DNA from: Akkermansia sp. | Lineage (GTDB): Bacteria > Verrucomicrobiota > Verrucomicrobiia > Verrucomicrobiales > Akkermansiaceae | Direction: 5' to 3' | Length of the DNA: 64,000 nt | Assembly: GCA_030523775.1 (NCBI GenBank) | Contig: JAUNHW010000007.1 | Span: 1-64,000, forward strand | Part shown: one piece after another, positions 41,050-49,230 of the stretch | Layout of the letters: each line of letters opens with the position of its first letter | Numbering within the stretch: the first letter of the stretch is position 1 | Made by a program: the position numbers and the translations under genes | Notes under the pieces: generated by a model | What the model was told of the DNA's origin: nothing | The model's input: only the letters and a program-made list of their open reading frames with translations | Database searches by the model: none

Positions 41050-42258
41050 CTATCTGAGCATGCGGAGGGCGCGTTCGGTGGCGGCCAGGGCGGCGTCCAC
41101 GTCCGCATGGTTGTTGTAGGCGGCCACGGAGTAGCGCACGGTACCCGTGATGCCGAGGGATTGCATGAGCGGCTGGCAGCAGTGGTGCCCCGTGCGCACG
41201 GCCACGTTCATCTGGTCCAGCAGCATGCCCAAATCGTAGTGGTGCACGCCCTCCGCCACAATGGACACTAGGGCGCCGCGCCCGCCGCGCGGCCCCAGCA
41301 CGCGCACGCCGTCCATGGCGGCAAGGCCGTCGTACAGACGTTCGGTAAGGGCGCGCTCATGCGCTGCAATGTTGTCCACGCCGAGCTCCCGCACATAGCG
41401 CAGGGCGGCAGCCAGGGCGATGTTTCCGGCAATGTTGGGGGTACCGGCCTCGTACTTGAAGGGAAGTTTGTTGTAGGTGGTCTTGGCGAAGGAGACCTCC
41501 TCTATCATCTCTCCGCCGCCCTGCCACGGCGGCAGGGAATCCAGCAGCGCACGCCTGCCCCACAGCACGCCCGTGCCCGTGGGGGCGTACACCTTGTGGC
41601 CGGAGAACGCAAAGAAATCACACCCCAGCGCGGCCACATCCACCGCCACATGGCCCGCGGCCTGCGCACCATCCACCAGCACCGTGCAATCCGCGCGGTT
41701 GCGCTTGGCCGCGGCAATGATTTCCCGCACGGGGTTGACCGCGCCGAGCGCGTTGGAGATGTACGGCACAGCCACCACGCGGGTGCGCGGGGAAAGCAGC
41801 GCGGCGTAGGCCGCCATGTCAAAGGTGAGTTCCGCGGTGAGCGGCACCACGCGCAGCTCTGCCCCGGTGCGCCCGCAGAGCATCTGCCAGGGCACTATGT
41901 TGGAGTGGTGGGAATCCGTGGTGACGATGATTTCATCCCCCTGCCCCACCAGGCCCGCGAATCCCAGCACCATGGCCGCCAGGTTGATACCCGCGGTGCA
42001 GCCGGAGGTGAACACCACCTCGTCTGCGGAGGCTGTGCCCAGAAACGCAGCCGCATCCGCGCGCGCCTGCTCGTGCAAATCCGTGGCCAGGCGGCTCAGG
42101 CGGTGGGCGCCGCGGTGGATATTGGCGTTCTGCGCGGTGTAGTATGCGTGCAGGGCATCCAGCACGGCCTGCGGTTTCTGGGTGGTGGCGGCGTTGTCCA
42201 GGTACACCGGTGCATCTGCAGCGGCGAACATGGGGAAATCTGTACGGCTGTCACGCAT
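41050..42258 (-). CDS. sufS: cysteine desulfurase SufS
   Basis: The protein has 402 residues. Signatures of the group II desulfurase: LDNAATTQKPQ, EVVFTSGCTAGINLAA, the PLP lysine in FAFSGHKVYAPTGTGVLWG and the persulfide Cys in VRTGHHCCQPLM. It supplies sulfur for iron-sulfur clusters. No sufBCD genes are in the window. Its ATG overlaps the stop of the upstream gene by 8 bases. Confidence 0.93.
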   Translation of the reverse strand: MRDSRTDFPMFAAADAPVYLDNAATTQKPQAVLDALHAYYTAQNANIHRGAHRLSRLATDLHEQARADAAAFLGTASADEVVFTSGCTAGINLAAMVLGFAGLVGQGDEIIVTTDSHHSNIVPWQMLCGRTGAELRVVPLTAELTFDMAAYAALLSPRTRVVAVPYISNALGAVNPVREIIAAAKRNRADCTVLVDGAQAAGHVAVDVAALGCDFFAFSGHKVYAPTGTGVLWGRRALLDSLPPWQGGGEMIEEVSFAKTTYNKLPFKYEAGTPNIAGNIALAAALRYVRELGVDNIAAHERALTERLYDGLAAMDGVRVLGPRGGRGALVSIVAEGVHHYDLGMLLDQMNVAVRTGHHCCQPLMQSLGITGTVRYSVAAYNNHADVDAALAATERALRMLR

Positions 42259-43669
42259 CCTCGGCGGTTTCCTTCAGGTGCTCGGCCATGCGGTGCGCCG
42301 CCTCCGGCACGTACTCCTTCCACTCCTCGTTCCCCTCGCATATCATCTGCACGATGTCACGCGGGGTCTTGAACAGCAGCTTCTGGTTGAAGTACGGCAC
42401 CTCGATGATGTCGCCGTCGTCCTGCAGGTGGCGGTAGAGGTGGCGGTACTTCCGCGGCGGGTGGTAGGAGCCGGCGGTCACGAATTCCCCGGTTTCGCGG
42501 TTCACCCAGGGAGTCACGTAGAACTTGGTGTTGTTGACGACGATGTGTCCCATGCTGGCGAGGATGCCGCCGGGGATGTCCGCCCACTTGTCCTGGAAGA
42601 GTTCGTTGAGCAGGCCGATGGAGAGAGCGATGGCCACGGGCTCCCGCGTGTACTGCTTGAGCATGGTGGAAAGGCGGTGGAAGTGCGTGATGTTGGTGAC
42701 CATCACGGTCTTGCCGAGCGCGGCGAGCGCGTCTGCGCGGTCCAGGAAGGCCACCAGGTCCACATCCTCGCCGCGCAGCAGGTTGGAGAGGGAGATTTCG
42801 CAGATGTCCACCACGCGGGCGCGCTGTTCCTCCGGCAGGACATCCAGGAATTTCTTGTGCACACTCTCCATCATCTCCATGTGGATGTTGCAGATGGGCA
42901 TGAAGCTGCCGCGCATCAGCACGATGGGGCGCTTGTAGAGCATATCCGCGGGCTGCGCCACGGTGCCGTCCGGGCAGAGCAGCGTGGATTCCGCCAGCCC
43001 GCTGCGCACCAGCTGGAGCGCCAGGATGCGGTTGTCGAACATGGCGAAGCCGTTGCCGGAGAAGCGCATGAAATCGATTTCGTAGAACGCGCGGTCCAGG
43101 TTGTCGCTGATGCCCTGCACAAACTGGTCCATGTTCTCCCGGCTGTAGAAGAGGGCGTGCAGCAGGTTGACGCCCAGGATGCCCAGCATGCGCATCTGCA
43201 CATCGTGGTCCGGCACGGTCAGGCGCACGTGCATCACGAAATCGCTGGGCTCCGCGCCGGGTTTCAGCTGGAAGCGCACGCCGATCCACGCGGTCCAGTC
43301 GCCGCTGTCCCGGTAGGCCTTGCACTTGCAGGTGTTGGCGTAGGCGAAAAAGCAGGTGTCCTTGCCGCGTTTCGCGCCCAGGCGATCCACAAGCTGCCTG
43401 TACTCGTAGTCGAGCATCTGGTGCAGGCGCTCCTCTGAAACGTAGCGGCTGACGGGGCCGTAGAGGGTGTCGCTCACGGTCATGTCGTACGCGGAGATGG
43501 TCTTGGCCACGGTGCCGGCGGCGCCTGTGGAGCGGAAGAACCAGTTGGCGGTTTCCTGCCCTGCGCCGATTTCCGCGAACGAGCCGTAGAAGCGGTCGTC
43601 CATGTTGATGCGGAAAGCCTTGTCCTGGGTGGCGGCGGCCTGGGAATACTTGCTGGGTTTACTGGTCAT
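42251..43669 (-). CDS. conserved cytoplasmic protein of unknown function, 472 aa
   Basis: The N-terminus has a well-marked signature MDDRFYGSFAEIGAGQETAN followed by WFFRSTGAAGTVAKTISAYD, seen in a widespread family of unassigned function as far as I recall. There is no signal peptide, membrane segment or nucleotide-binding motif I can point to. GPDHDVQMRMLGILGVNLLHA and MRGSFMPICNIHMEMMESV appear conserved. It lies between the class A PBP and sufS; the sufS start overlaps its stop, so the two are co-translated. The function cannot be inferred from the neighbours. Confidence 0.75.
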   Translation of the reverse strand: MTSKPSKYSQAAATQDKAFRINMDDRFYGSFAEIGAGQETANWFFRSTGAAGTVAKTISAYDMTVSDTLYGPVSRYVSEERLHQMLDYEYRQLVDRLGAKRGKDTCFFAYANTCKCKAYRDSGDWTAWIGVRFQLKPGAEPSDFVMHVRLTVPDHDVQMRMLGILGVNLLHALFYSRENMDQFVQGISDNLDRAFYEIDFMRFSGNGFAMFDNRILALQLVRSGLAESTLLCPDGTVAQPADMLYKRPIVLMRGSFMPICNIHMEMMESVHKKFLDVLPEEQRARVVDICEISLSNLLRGEDVDLVAFLDRADALAALGKTVMVTNITHFHRLSTMLKQYTREPVAIALSIGLLNELFQDKWADIPGGILASMGHIVVNNTKFYVTPWVNRETGEFVTAGSYHPPRKYRHLYRHLQDDGDIIEVPYFNQKLLFKTPRDIVQMICEGNEEWKEYVPEAAHRMAEHLKETAEDA

Positions 43670-43675
43670 GGCGTG

Positions 43676-46273
43676 TTAGATTTCAAGGGGCACGAGCGGC
43701 AGGTTGCGCAGGGAGCGGGGGGCGGGGACCTCTATGTTGGTGTCCACCTTGGGCGCTGCGGATGCGCTGTCCACCGCTTCCACCTCGTCCACCTCCTCTG
43801 CGGTGGCATCCGTGTCCGGCAGGTCGGCTGCGCGGGCGTACCTGGGCTTGAGCGCCACATCACTGGCGTAGGGGTCCTTGCCGGTAAGCACCGCACCCTT
43901 GGGCAACACGGGCAGCACGGGCAGCACGCGCGTGGAGTTCACCTGGCCCGCGCTCATATCCAGGAAGTCCGTGAGCGAGGGGCTGCCGTCCCCATGCACC
44001 GGGCACACGCCCAGGGTCATGTCTCCCTTGGGGAAGTACTCCTGGTAGGTGGGGCGCACATAGGTGGCCCTGCCGTCCTGCATCACGGATTCGAAACAGA
44101 AGTTGGTGGCAAGCTGGCCGGACATGCGGCAGATTTCCACCTCCTCGGTGTCGCTGGGCATGCCGATGGCCTCGTCGGCCATGCCGCTCATCCCGGCGGC
44201 ATCCAGCACGCGGCCCAGGATGGGCCCGCAGGTGTCGGACGAGAAGGCCTCCGGGTAGATGGCCTGGTGGTCGTTGAGATAGCCCACCCAGATGCCGCAG
44301 GTGAAGGAGGAGGTGTAGGCGAACATCGCGTTGTCGGAGAAGTCGTAGTTGGTTCCGGTCTTGATGGCGCCGTTGAAGTTTTCCGGCAGGTAGGGGCGCA
44401 CGCGCTGGGCGGAGCCCTTCTCCATGGATTCCCGCATGATGGAGTGCAGGCGGTATGCGTTGCAGGGCGTGGTGCCGCTGTGCATGCGGTGGGAGACAGC
44501 CAGGGGCTCCTCCCACAAAATCTTGCCTGTGCTGTCTGTAATTTTGGAGATAACGTACGGCGCGAGCGGGCGGCGCCCCGTGTTCGGGAACACGGTGTAG
44601 GCGAGCGTGACCTCTTTCAGCGAGGCGGGTTCCGCACCCAGGAAGGCGCGGGGGTAGAACTGGGGCTTGGCCTCTGTGCTGCCGGCGTTGCGCGGCGGCG
44701 CGGTGATACCCACGCGCTCCAGCGTTTCCGTGAAGCATTTGGCCCCGCGCTCGGGATTTGCCCCCAGCGCAATGCCCAGGCGGGCGGATGCGGCAATCTT
44801 GGACCACTCCAGCGCCTGGCGCGCCGTCACGGAATCCAGGTAGCGCCCCTTGGAAACCTCCATGCCCCACTCGCCCAGCACGCCCTCGGAGCCGCCCATG
44901 CCGGCCAGGCGGTTGTCCATGGCATCATCCACCAGGCGGGAGCACGGCGTGTAGCCGTTCTCAAACGCGCAGAGGTACAGGAAGGGCAGCATGGCCGTGC
45001 CCAGCGGGCGCCGCCCGTCCGCGATGATGTCGAAGTTGTCGCGGTCGAAACTGCGGCCGCCCACGTACGCCAGGGTGCCGCCGGTGCGGTTGTCCACGGC
45101 GTACACGGCGGCATCGATGTAGCGGTGCTGCTTGAAGCGGGGGTCGTTGGTCTGGGCGAAGGTGACGTGGTTGTAGCCCTCATGCTTCTCAATGGCGGCG
45201 AGCTGCTCCTTGACGGCCTGCTCCGCGGCCTCCTGCATGCGGCGGTCGATGGTGGTGTAGATCTTGATGCCGCGGCTCTTGAGGATTTCCTCGCCGCGCA
45301 CGGGGTCGCGGAAGATGTCGATGGCCTTCTGTTGGATGAGCGAGTGGAGGTGGGAGACGTTGCGGCGGAGCGGCTTGGGGTTGAGGCCGAGCGGCTGGGC
45401 CTTCACGCGCGCGGCCTCCTCCGGGGTGATGTAGCCGGCGCGCACCATGCGGTCCAGCACATCGTTGCGCCACTCCTGGTTGAGCTTGGGGTTGCGGATG
45501 GGGTTGTAGTTCTCCGGGTTCTTGATGAGTGCGGCAATGCTGGCGGCCTCGCGCACGGTGAGGTCTGCCGGTTCCTTGCCGTAGTAGCCGAGCGAGGCGG
45601 AGCGGATGCCGTAGTACCCGCGGCCGAAGTACACGCGGTTGAAGTAGAACTCCAGGATCTGCCTCTTGTCGTACTTGTCCTCAATGCGGCGCGCCAGGAA
45701 GATTTCCACGATCTTGCGTTCGTAGCGGCTGCCGCCCATGGCCAGCACGCGCGCCTCCAGGTCGTACGCGTTGCGGGCCAGCTGCTGGGTGATGGTGGAG
45801 GCACCCTGGTTGGCCTCACCCTTGTTGGCAAGCGTTTCCTTGGCGGCGCGCGCTATGCCCATGGGGTCGAACCCGTGGTGGGTCCAGAACGTCTTGTCCT
45901 CCTGCGCCACCAGCGCGTCTATCATGGATTTGGAAATCTTGTCGATGGTCACATAGCTGCGGTTCTCATCGTAGATGCGGCCTATCACCTCCCCGTTGCG
46001 GTCATAGATGATGCAGGGGTGGTCCAGGTTGTTGATGTCCTCCAGGTTGAACTCGTCCGCGTACTTGCTGTACTTGGCGGTCACCACATTGAACGCGAAC
46101 CAGCCCGCGCCCGCGCAGACGAGGCCCAGGATGAGGCAGATGACCAGGAAGCGCCACAGGCAGCACCCCTTGCGCCGCCGCGCACTGCGGCGCGCCATCT
46201 TGTCCGTGCGTGAGGAACGCCTGCGCTCTGCGGCGGCCCTGCGGCTCCTCTGGTATTCGTCCAACTGCTCCAT
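43676..46273 (-). CDS. class A penicillin-binding protein (GT51) with degenerate transpeptidase motifs
   Basis: The protein has 865 residues: a basic cytoplasmic start, one membrane segment (about 38-60), an intact GT51 domain (EDKTFWTHHGFDPMGIARAA, then GASTITQQLARN) and a transpeptidase domain. In the latter the SxxK tetrad reads T426-A-M-L (RRPLGTAMLPFLY instead of GSxxKPF) and the SxN motif reads SKI (LEWSKIAASA), while the KTG motif is kept (AIKTGTNYDF). It may thus be a glycosyltransferase with an inactive or altered transpeptidase. The tail after the transpeptidase domain is acidic and Pro-rich. It starts a long minus-strand run. Confidence 0.9.
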   Translation of the reverse strand: MEQLDEYQRSRRAAAERRRSSRTDKMARRSARRRKGCCLWRFLVICLILGLVCAGAGWFAFNVVTAKYSKYADEFNLEDINNLDHPCIIYDRNGEVIGRIYDENRSYVTIDKISKSMIDALVAQEDKTFWTHHGFDPMGIARAAKETLANKGEANQGASTITQQLARNAYDLEARVLAMGGSRYERKIVEIFLARRIEDKYDKRQILEFYFNRVYFGRGYYGIRSASLGYYGKEPADLTVREAASIAALIKNPENYNPIRNPKLNQEWRNDVLDRMVRAGYITPEEAARVKAQPLGLNPKPLRRNVSHLHSLIQQKAIDIFRDPVRGEEILKSRGIKIYTTIDRRMQEAAEQAVKEQLAAIEKHEGYNHVTFAQTNDPRFKQHRYIDAAVYAVDNRTGGTLAYVGGRSFDRDNFDIIADGRRPLGTAMLPFLYLCAFENGYTPCSRLVDDAMDNRLAGMGGSEGVLGEWGMEVSKGRYLDSVTARQALEWSKIAASARLGIALGANPERGAKCFTETLERVGITAPPRNAGSTEAKPQFYPRAFLGAEPASLKEVTLAYTVFPNTGRRPLAPYVISKITDSTGKILWEEPLAVSHRMHSGTTPCNAYRLHSIMRESMEKGSAQRVRPYLPENFNGAIKTGTNYDFSDNAMFAYTSSFTCGIWVGYLNDHQAIYPEAFSSDTCGPILGRVLDAAGMSGMADEAIGMPSDTEEVEICRMSGQLATNFCFESVMQDGRATYVRPTYQEYFPKGDMTLGVCPVHGDGSPSLTDFLDMSAGQVNSTRVLPVLPVLPKGAVLTGKDPYASDVALKPRYARAADLPDTDATAEEVDEVEAVDSASAAPKVDTNIEVPAPRSLRNLPLVPLEI

Positions 46274-46287
46274 ATGCCTGCGCGCGC

Positions 46288-46316
46288 ATTGTACCAGCCC
46301 GCGCGCGGGAAATCAA
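46288..46316 (-). promoter_or_regulatory. promoter of the class A PBP gene
   Basis: On the minus strand TTGATT (46316-46311) and TACAAT (46293-46288) are 17 bases apart; the ATG at 46273 is 14 bases after the -10. Confidence 0.6.
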
Positions 46317-46399
46317 GCCGCATGTGTCACAACAATTTTTGCACGTGCGAACTTGAATGATGCGGACGTGCCTGCGAATGCGCAAAACGCGGCAAATAA

Positions 46400-46424
46400 T
46401 TTACAATTTACAATTTGGGAAATT
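46400..46424. repeat. period-7 TTTACAA repeat at the end of the squalene-synthase-like gene
   Basis: The units TTTACAA-TTTACAA-TTTGGGA-AATT cover the last codons of the minus-strand gene, whose C-terminus NFPNCKL and TAA stop are encoded by it. The style matches the repeats at 36998 and 12231/14284. Confidence 0.6.
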
Positions 46425-47285
46425 AGCGCGCCAGGCGGCGTGGAGCATGCAGGCGTACACGGCGCGGCGCGGGATTTTCACGCGCTCGGTGCCCTGGCGG
46501 GCGCGGATGAGCCGCAGGGTCTTGCGGCCGATGAGCGCAGGCAGCATAGCGGCGAAACGCAGGCGGAAGCCGCCGAGCCGCCGGGAGTAGTCGATGCCGT
46601 CCGCCAGGTAGCGTTCCGCGCGTTCAATCCACACGGCGGGGGCGGAGCACAGGTAGCTGCGGCCGCGTGCGGCGTCCTCCTGCATATCGCGCAGAATGTT
46701 GACGAGCTGCAGGCCCTTGCCGTAGCGCACGGCGGCCGCACACATGATTTCCGTGCGGGCGGCGGGGCAGAAGGCATCCCCCAGGGCGGTGCGGCCCAGG
46801 CGGGTCCAGAACTCGCCCACGCAGCCGGCCACGCGGTGGGCGTAGAGGTCGGTCATGGCATCATCCGCCACGGCGGTGCAATCCGGGGTGAAATAGGTGA
46901 GGTCCCAGAGCTGGCCCTCCACAATGGTGGCGAGCACGCGGCGGATGAGCGCGCGCTCCGCCTCCGGCGTGGCCTCAAGCTCCTGCAGGAACTCCGCGAA
47001 ACGGCGCAGCAGCGTGGCCTCCGCCGGGTTGTCCTGCGCGGGCGCCATGCGGCGCGCCAGGGTGTCGCAAAGGGCAGCGGGGTCCTCCTCCCCGGCCACG
47101 GCGCGCGCCATGCGGCGCAGCACGTCCGCGCGCTCCTGCACATCTGCGCGGGAGGTGTCCGCCACGCTGTCCGTGGCGCGCGCCAGCATGTAGCCCAGCG
47201 CCACGGAATGCCGCATGGCGGGCGGCAGCCAGGCCATGCTCAGGTAGAAGGAGCGGGATACGCTCTTGAGCAGCGCGCGGTCCAT
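46401..47285 (-). CDS. squalene/phytoene synthase family protein
   Basis: The protein has 294 residues. The two aspartate-rich motifs are present: LARATDSVADTSR and, in the second half, VNILRDMQEDAARGRSYL, along with RSFYLSMAWLPP at the start. Members condense two prenyl diphosphates head to head, giving squalene (hopanoids) or phytoene (carotenoids). Which product cannot be told, and no downstream hopanoid or carotenoid genes are in view. The final residues NFPNCKL are encoded by an AT-rich repeat, so the native C-terminus may have been replaced. It is downstream of ruvA by 13 bases. Confidence 0.8.
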   Translation of the reverse strand: MDRALLKSVSRSFYLSMAWLPPAMRHSVALGYMLARATDSVADTSRADVQERADVLRRMARAVAGEEDPAALCDTLARRMAPAQDNPAEATLLRRFAEFLQELEATPEAERALIRRVLATIVEGQLWDLTYFTPDCTAVADDAMTDLYAHRVAGCVGEFWTRLGRTALGDAFCPAARTEIMCAAAVRYGKGLQLVNILRDMQEDAARGRSYLCSAPAVWIERAERYLADGIDYSRRLGGFRLRFAAMLPALIGRKTLRLIRARQGTERVKIPRRAVYACMLHAAWRANFPNCKL

Positions 47286-47298
47286 GGGGGTGGGGAAA

Positions 47299-47892
47299 TC
47301 AGGAGAAATGGCGCAGGGCGCCGCGGATGAGCTCGTCCGTTCCGGCCTGCGGGTTGTCCTTGAGGAGGTTGGCAATGGCCTTGCGGGCCTCCACCTGCTT
47401 GAAGCCCAGGGCGATGAGTGCGAGCTCCGCATCCGCCGCGGCCTGGGAGGTGGTGCCCTGCTGCTGGGCCTCCCAGGTGGAGGCCAGGCCCACCTTGTCC
47501 TTGAGCTCCAGCACAATTCGCTCCGCGGTGCGCTTGCCCACACCCTTGGCGCGGGCGATGGCCTGCACATCCCCGTTCACCACGGCCGCCTTGAAGGTGC
47601 TCACGTTCAGCCCGCTCAGGATGGAGATGGCCGTGGCGGGGCCGATGCCGCTCACGCGGTCGATGAGCAGCCGGAAAATATCCCGCTCCGCATCCGTGGC
47701 GAACCCGTACAGCACCTGCGCGTTCTCCCGCACGTGCATGTGGATCTTGAGCATGATGGGCGCCCCCTCCGCAGGGTTGAGCGCATCAAACGTGGAGAGC
47801 GGCACCTGGACCTCGTAGCCCACGCCGTTCACATCCACCACCAGGCATTGCGGCATGGCCTCCGCCACGGTTCCTCTCAGAAATGAAATCAT
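47299..47892 (-). CDS. ruvA: Holliday junction helicase subunit RuvA
   Basis: The protein has 197 residues with domain I (MISFLRGTVAEAMPQCLVVD), the helix-hairpin-helix domain II (LIDRVSGIGPATAISILSGL, AIARAKGVGKRTAERIVLEL) and a short domain III (ALIALGFKQVEARKAIANLL). RuvA targets RuvB to Holliday junctions. ruvB and ruvC are not adjacent. First gene of a two-gene unit with the squalene-synthase-like gene. Confidence 0.95.
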   Translation of the reverse strand: MISFLRGTVAEAMPQCLVVDVNGVGYEVQVPLSTFDALNPAEGAPIMLKIHMHVRENAQVLYGFATDAERDIFRLLIDRVSGIGPATAISILSGLNVSTFKAAVVNGDVQAIARAKGVGKRTAERIVLELKDKVGLASTWEAQQQGTTSQAAADAELALIALGFKQVEARKAIANLLKDNPQAGTDELIRGALRHFS

Positions 47893-47915
47893 GCTCCCGT
47901 ACTTGTCTTTTCCGC

Positions 47916-47945
47916 ATTATACCCCTGGCCGCATGTAAAAAGCAA
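47916..47945 (-). promoter_or_regulatory. promoter of ruvA
   Basis: On the minus strand TTGCTT (47945-47940) and TATAAT (47921-47916) are 18 bases apart, 23 bases upstream of the ATG. The -10 is a perfect consensus. Confidence 0.65.
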
Positions 47946-47998
47946 GGCAGGAAATTCCACATACGCGGCCCCACATGCGTACACAAACCATTTTCCGC

Positions 47999-48027
47999 TT
48001 GCATGTCACCCCGGGCGGGGGTAGAAT
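47999..48027 (+). promoter_or_regulatory. promoter of fba
   Basis: TTGCAT (47999-48004) and TAGAAT (48022-48027) are 17 bases apart. A 57-base leader precedes the ATG. Confidence 0.6.
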
Positions 48028-48084
48028 ACACGCGGCCACGGTGCACACGCACCCCGCTTCTAACATTCCAACCTAATCAATACC

Positions 48085-49110
48085 ATGCCTGTACCTACTC
48101 AAGAACAGTACATCAAAATGCTCAACACGGCCAAGGAGAAGGGCTACGCCTATCCCGCCGTCAACGTCACCACCATCGAGGTCATCAACGGCGCCCTCAA
48201 GGCGTTCGCGGAGGCCAAGTCCGATGGCATCATCCAGATTTCCCTGGGCGGCGGCCAGTTCGCCTCCGGCACCGCGGTGAAGGATTCCGCCATCGGCGCC
48301 ATTGTGCTGGCTGAGGCCGTGCACCGCCTGGCAGAGCAGTACAACGTGCTCGTGGCCCTGCACACGGACCACTGCCAGGCCGACAAGATCGACTCCTTCC
48401 TGCGCCCGCTCATCGCGGAGTCCAAGCGCCGCATTGCAGAGGGCAAGGGCCCGCTGTTCAACTCCCACATGCTGGATGCCTCCGCCCTGCCCATGGCAGA
48501 GAACCTGAAGATCTCCAAGCAGATGCTCCAGGAGTGCGCAGAGGTCGGCATCGTCCTCGAAATCGAAATCGGCGTCGTGGGCGGCGAGGAGGACGGCGTG
48601 GACAACAGCGGCCAGCACGCCGCCAAGCTCTACACCTCCCCGGCGGACATGCTGCTCACCTATGAGACCCTCAACGGCCTGGGCGAGTTCATGCTGGCCG
48701 CCACCTTCGGCAACGTGCACGGCGTGTACAAGCCCGGCGCGGTGAAGCTGGAGCCCAAGATCCTGCGCGACGGCCAGAAGGCCGTGATGGACAAGCACGG
48801 CAAGGATATGCGCCTGGTGTTCCACGGCGGCTCCGGCTCCGACCTGTGCGACATCCGCGAGGCCATCTCCTACGGCGTGGTGAAGATGAACATCGACACC
48901 GACACGCAGTACGCCTTCTCCAAGCCCATCGTCATGCACATGTGCCAGAACATCGACGGCATGCTCAAGATCGACGGCGAGGTGGGCAACAAGAAGGTCT
49001 ACGACCCGCGCTCCTACCTGAAGAAGGGCGAGCAGGGCATCTGCGAGCGCCTGCAGGTGGCCGCCTCCGACCTCATGTCCGAGGGCAAGACCCTGTACGG
49101 CCAGATCTAA
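48085..49110 (+). CDS. fba: fructose-bisphosphate aldolase, class II
   Basis: The protein has 341 residues and the class II zinc signatures: ALHTDHCQADKIDSFLRP (first His ligands), LEIEIGVVGGEEDG, ATFGNVHGVYKPG and FHGGSGSDLCDIREAISYGV. It splits fructose-1,6-bisphosphate into triose phosphates in glycolysis and the reverse in gluconeogenesis. Codon use is strongly biased (AAG, CTG, ATC, GGC), suggesting high expression. Own promoter and terminator, so it is a single-gene unit. Confidence 0.93.
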   Translation: MPVPTQEQYIKMLNTAKEKGYAYPAVNVTTIEVINGALKAFAEAKSDGIIQISLGGGQFASGTAVKDSAIGAIVLAEAVHRLAEQYNVLVALHTDHCQADKIDSFLRPLIAESKRRIAEGKGPLFNSHMLDASALPMAENLKISKQMLQECAEVGIVLEIEIGVVGGEEDGVDNSGQHAAKLYTSPADMLLTYETLNGLGEFMLAATFGNVHGVYKPGAVKLEPKILRDGQKAVMDKHGKDMRLVFHGGSGSDLCDIREAISYGVVKMNIDTDTQYAFSKPIVMHMCQNIDGMLKIDGEVGNKKVYDPRSYLKKGEQGICERLQVAASDLMSEGKTLYGQI

Positions 49111-49132
49111 GCCAACCCGCAACATTTGCATC

Positions 49133-49170
49133 CATCCCCGCACCCGCTATGGGCGCGGGGATGTTTTTTT
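49133..49170 (+). terminator. rho-independent terminator of fba
   Basis: CATCCCCGC (49133-49141) pairs with GCGGGGATG (49155-49163) and is followed by seven T. Confidence 0.85.
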
Positions 49171-49173
49171 GTC

Positions 49174-49202
49174 TTGCCAACGGCAGATTCGTTGTATATA
49201 TT
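49174..49202 (+). promoter_or_regulatory. promoter of the ankyrin lipoprotein gene
   Basis: TTGCCA (49174-49179) and TATATT (49197-49202) are 17 bases apart. The ATG at 49231 is 28 bases after the -10. Confidence 0.55.
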
Positions 49203-49230
49203 GCACTCAACCCTATACCACCTACCTGCT

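Noticed and set aside
43673-46213. Long plus-strand frame of 846 codons opposite the PBP gene, and similar long frames opposite IlvA-Maf (56271-58331, -) and SufS (41359-42372, +)
   Set aside because: They are antisense shadows of high-GC genes: no known motif, biased Ala/Arg/Gly/His composition, and the opposite strand carries clear catalytic motifs.
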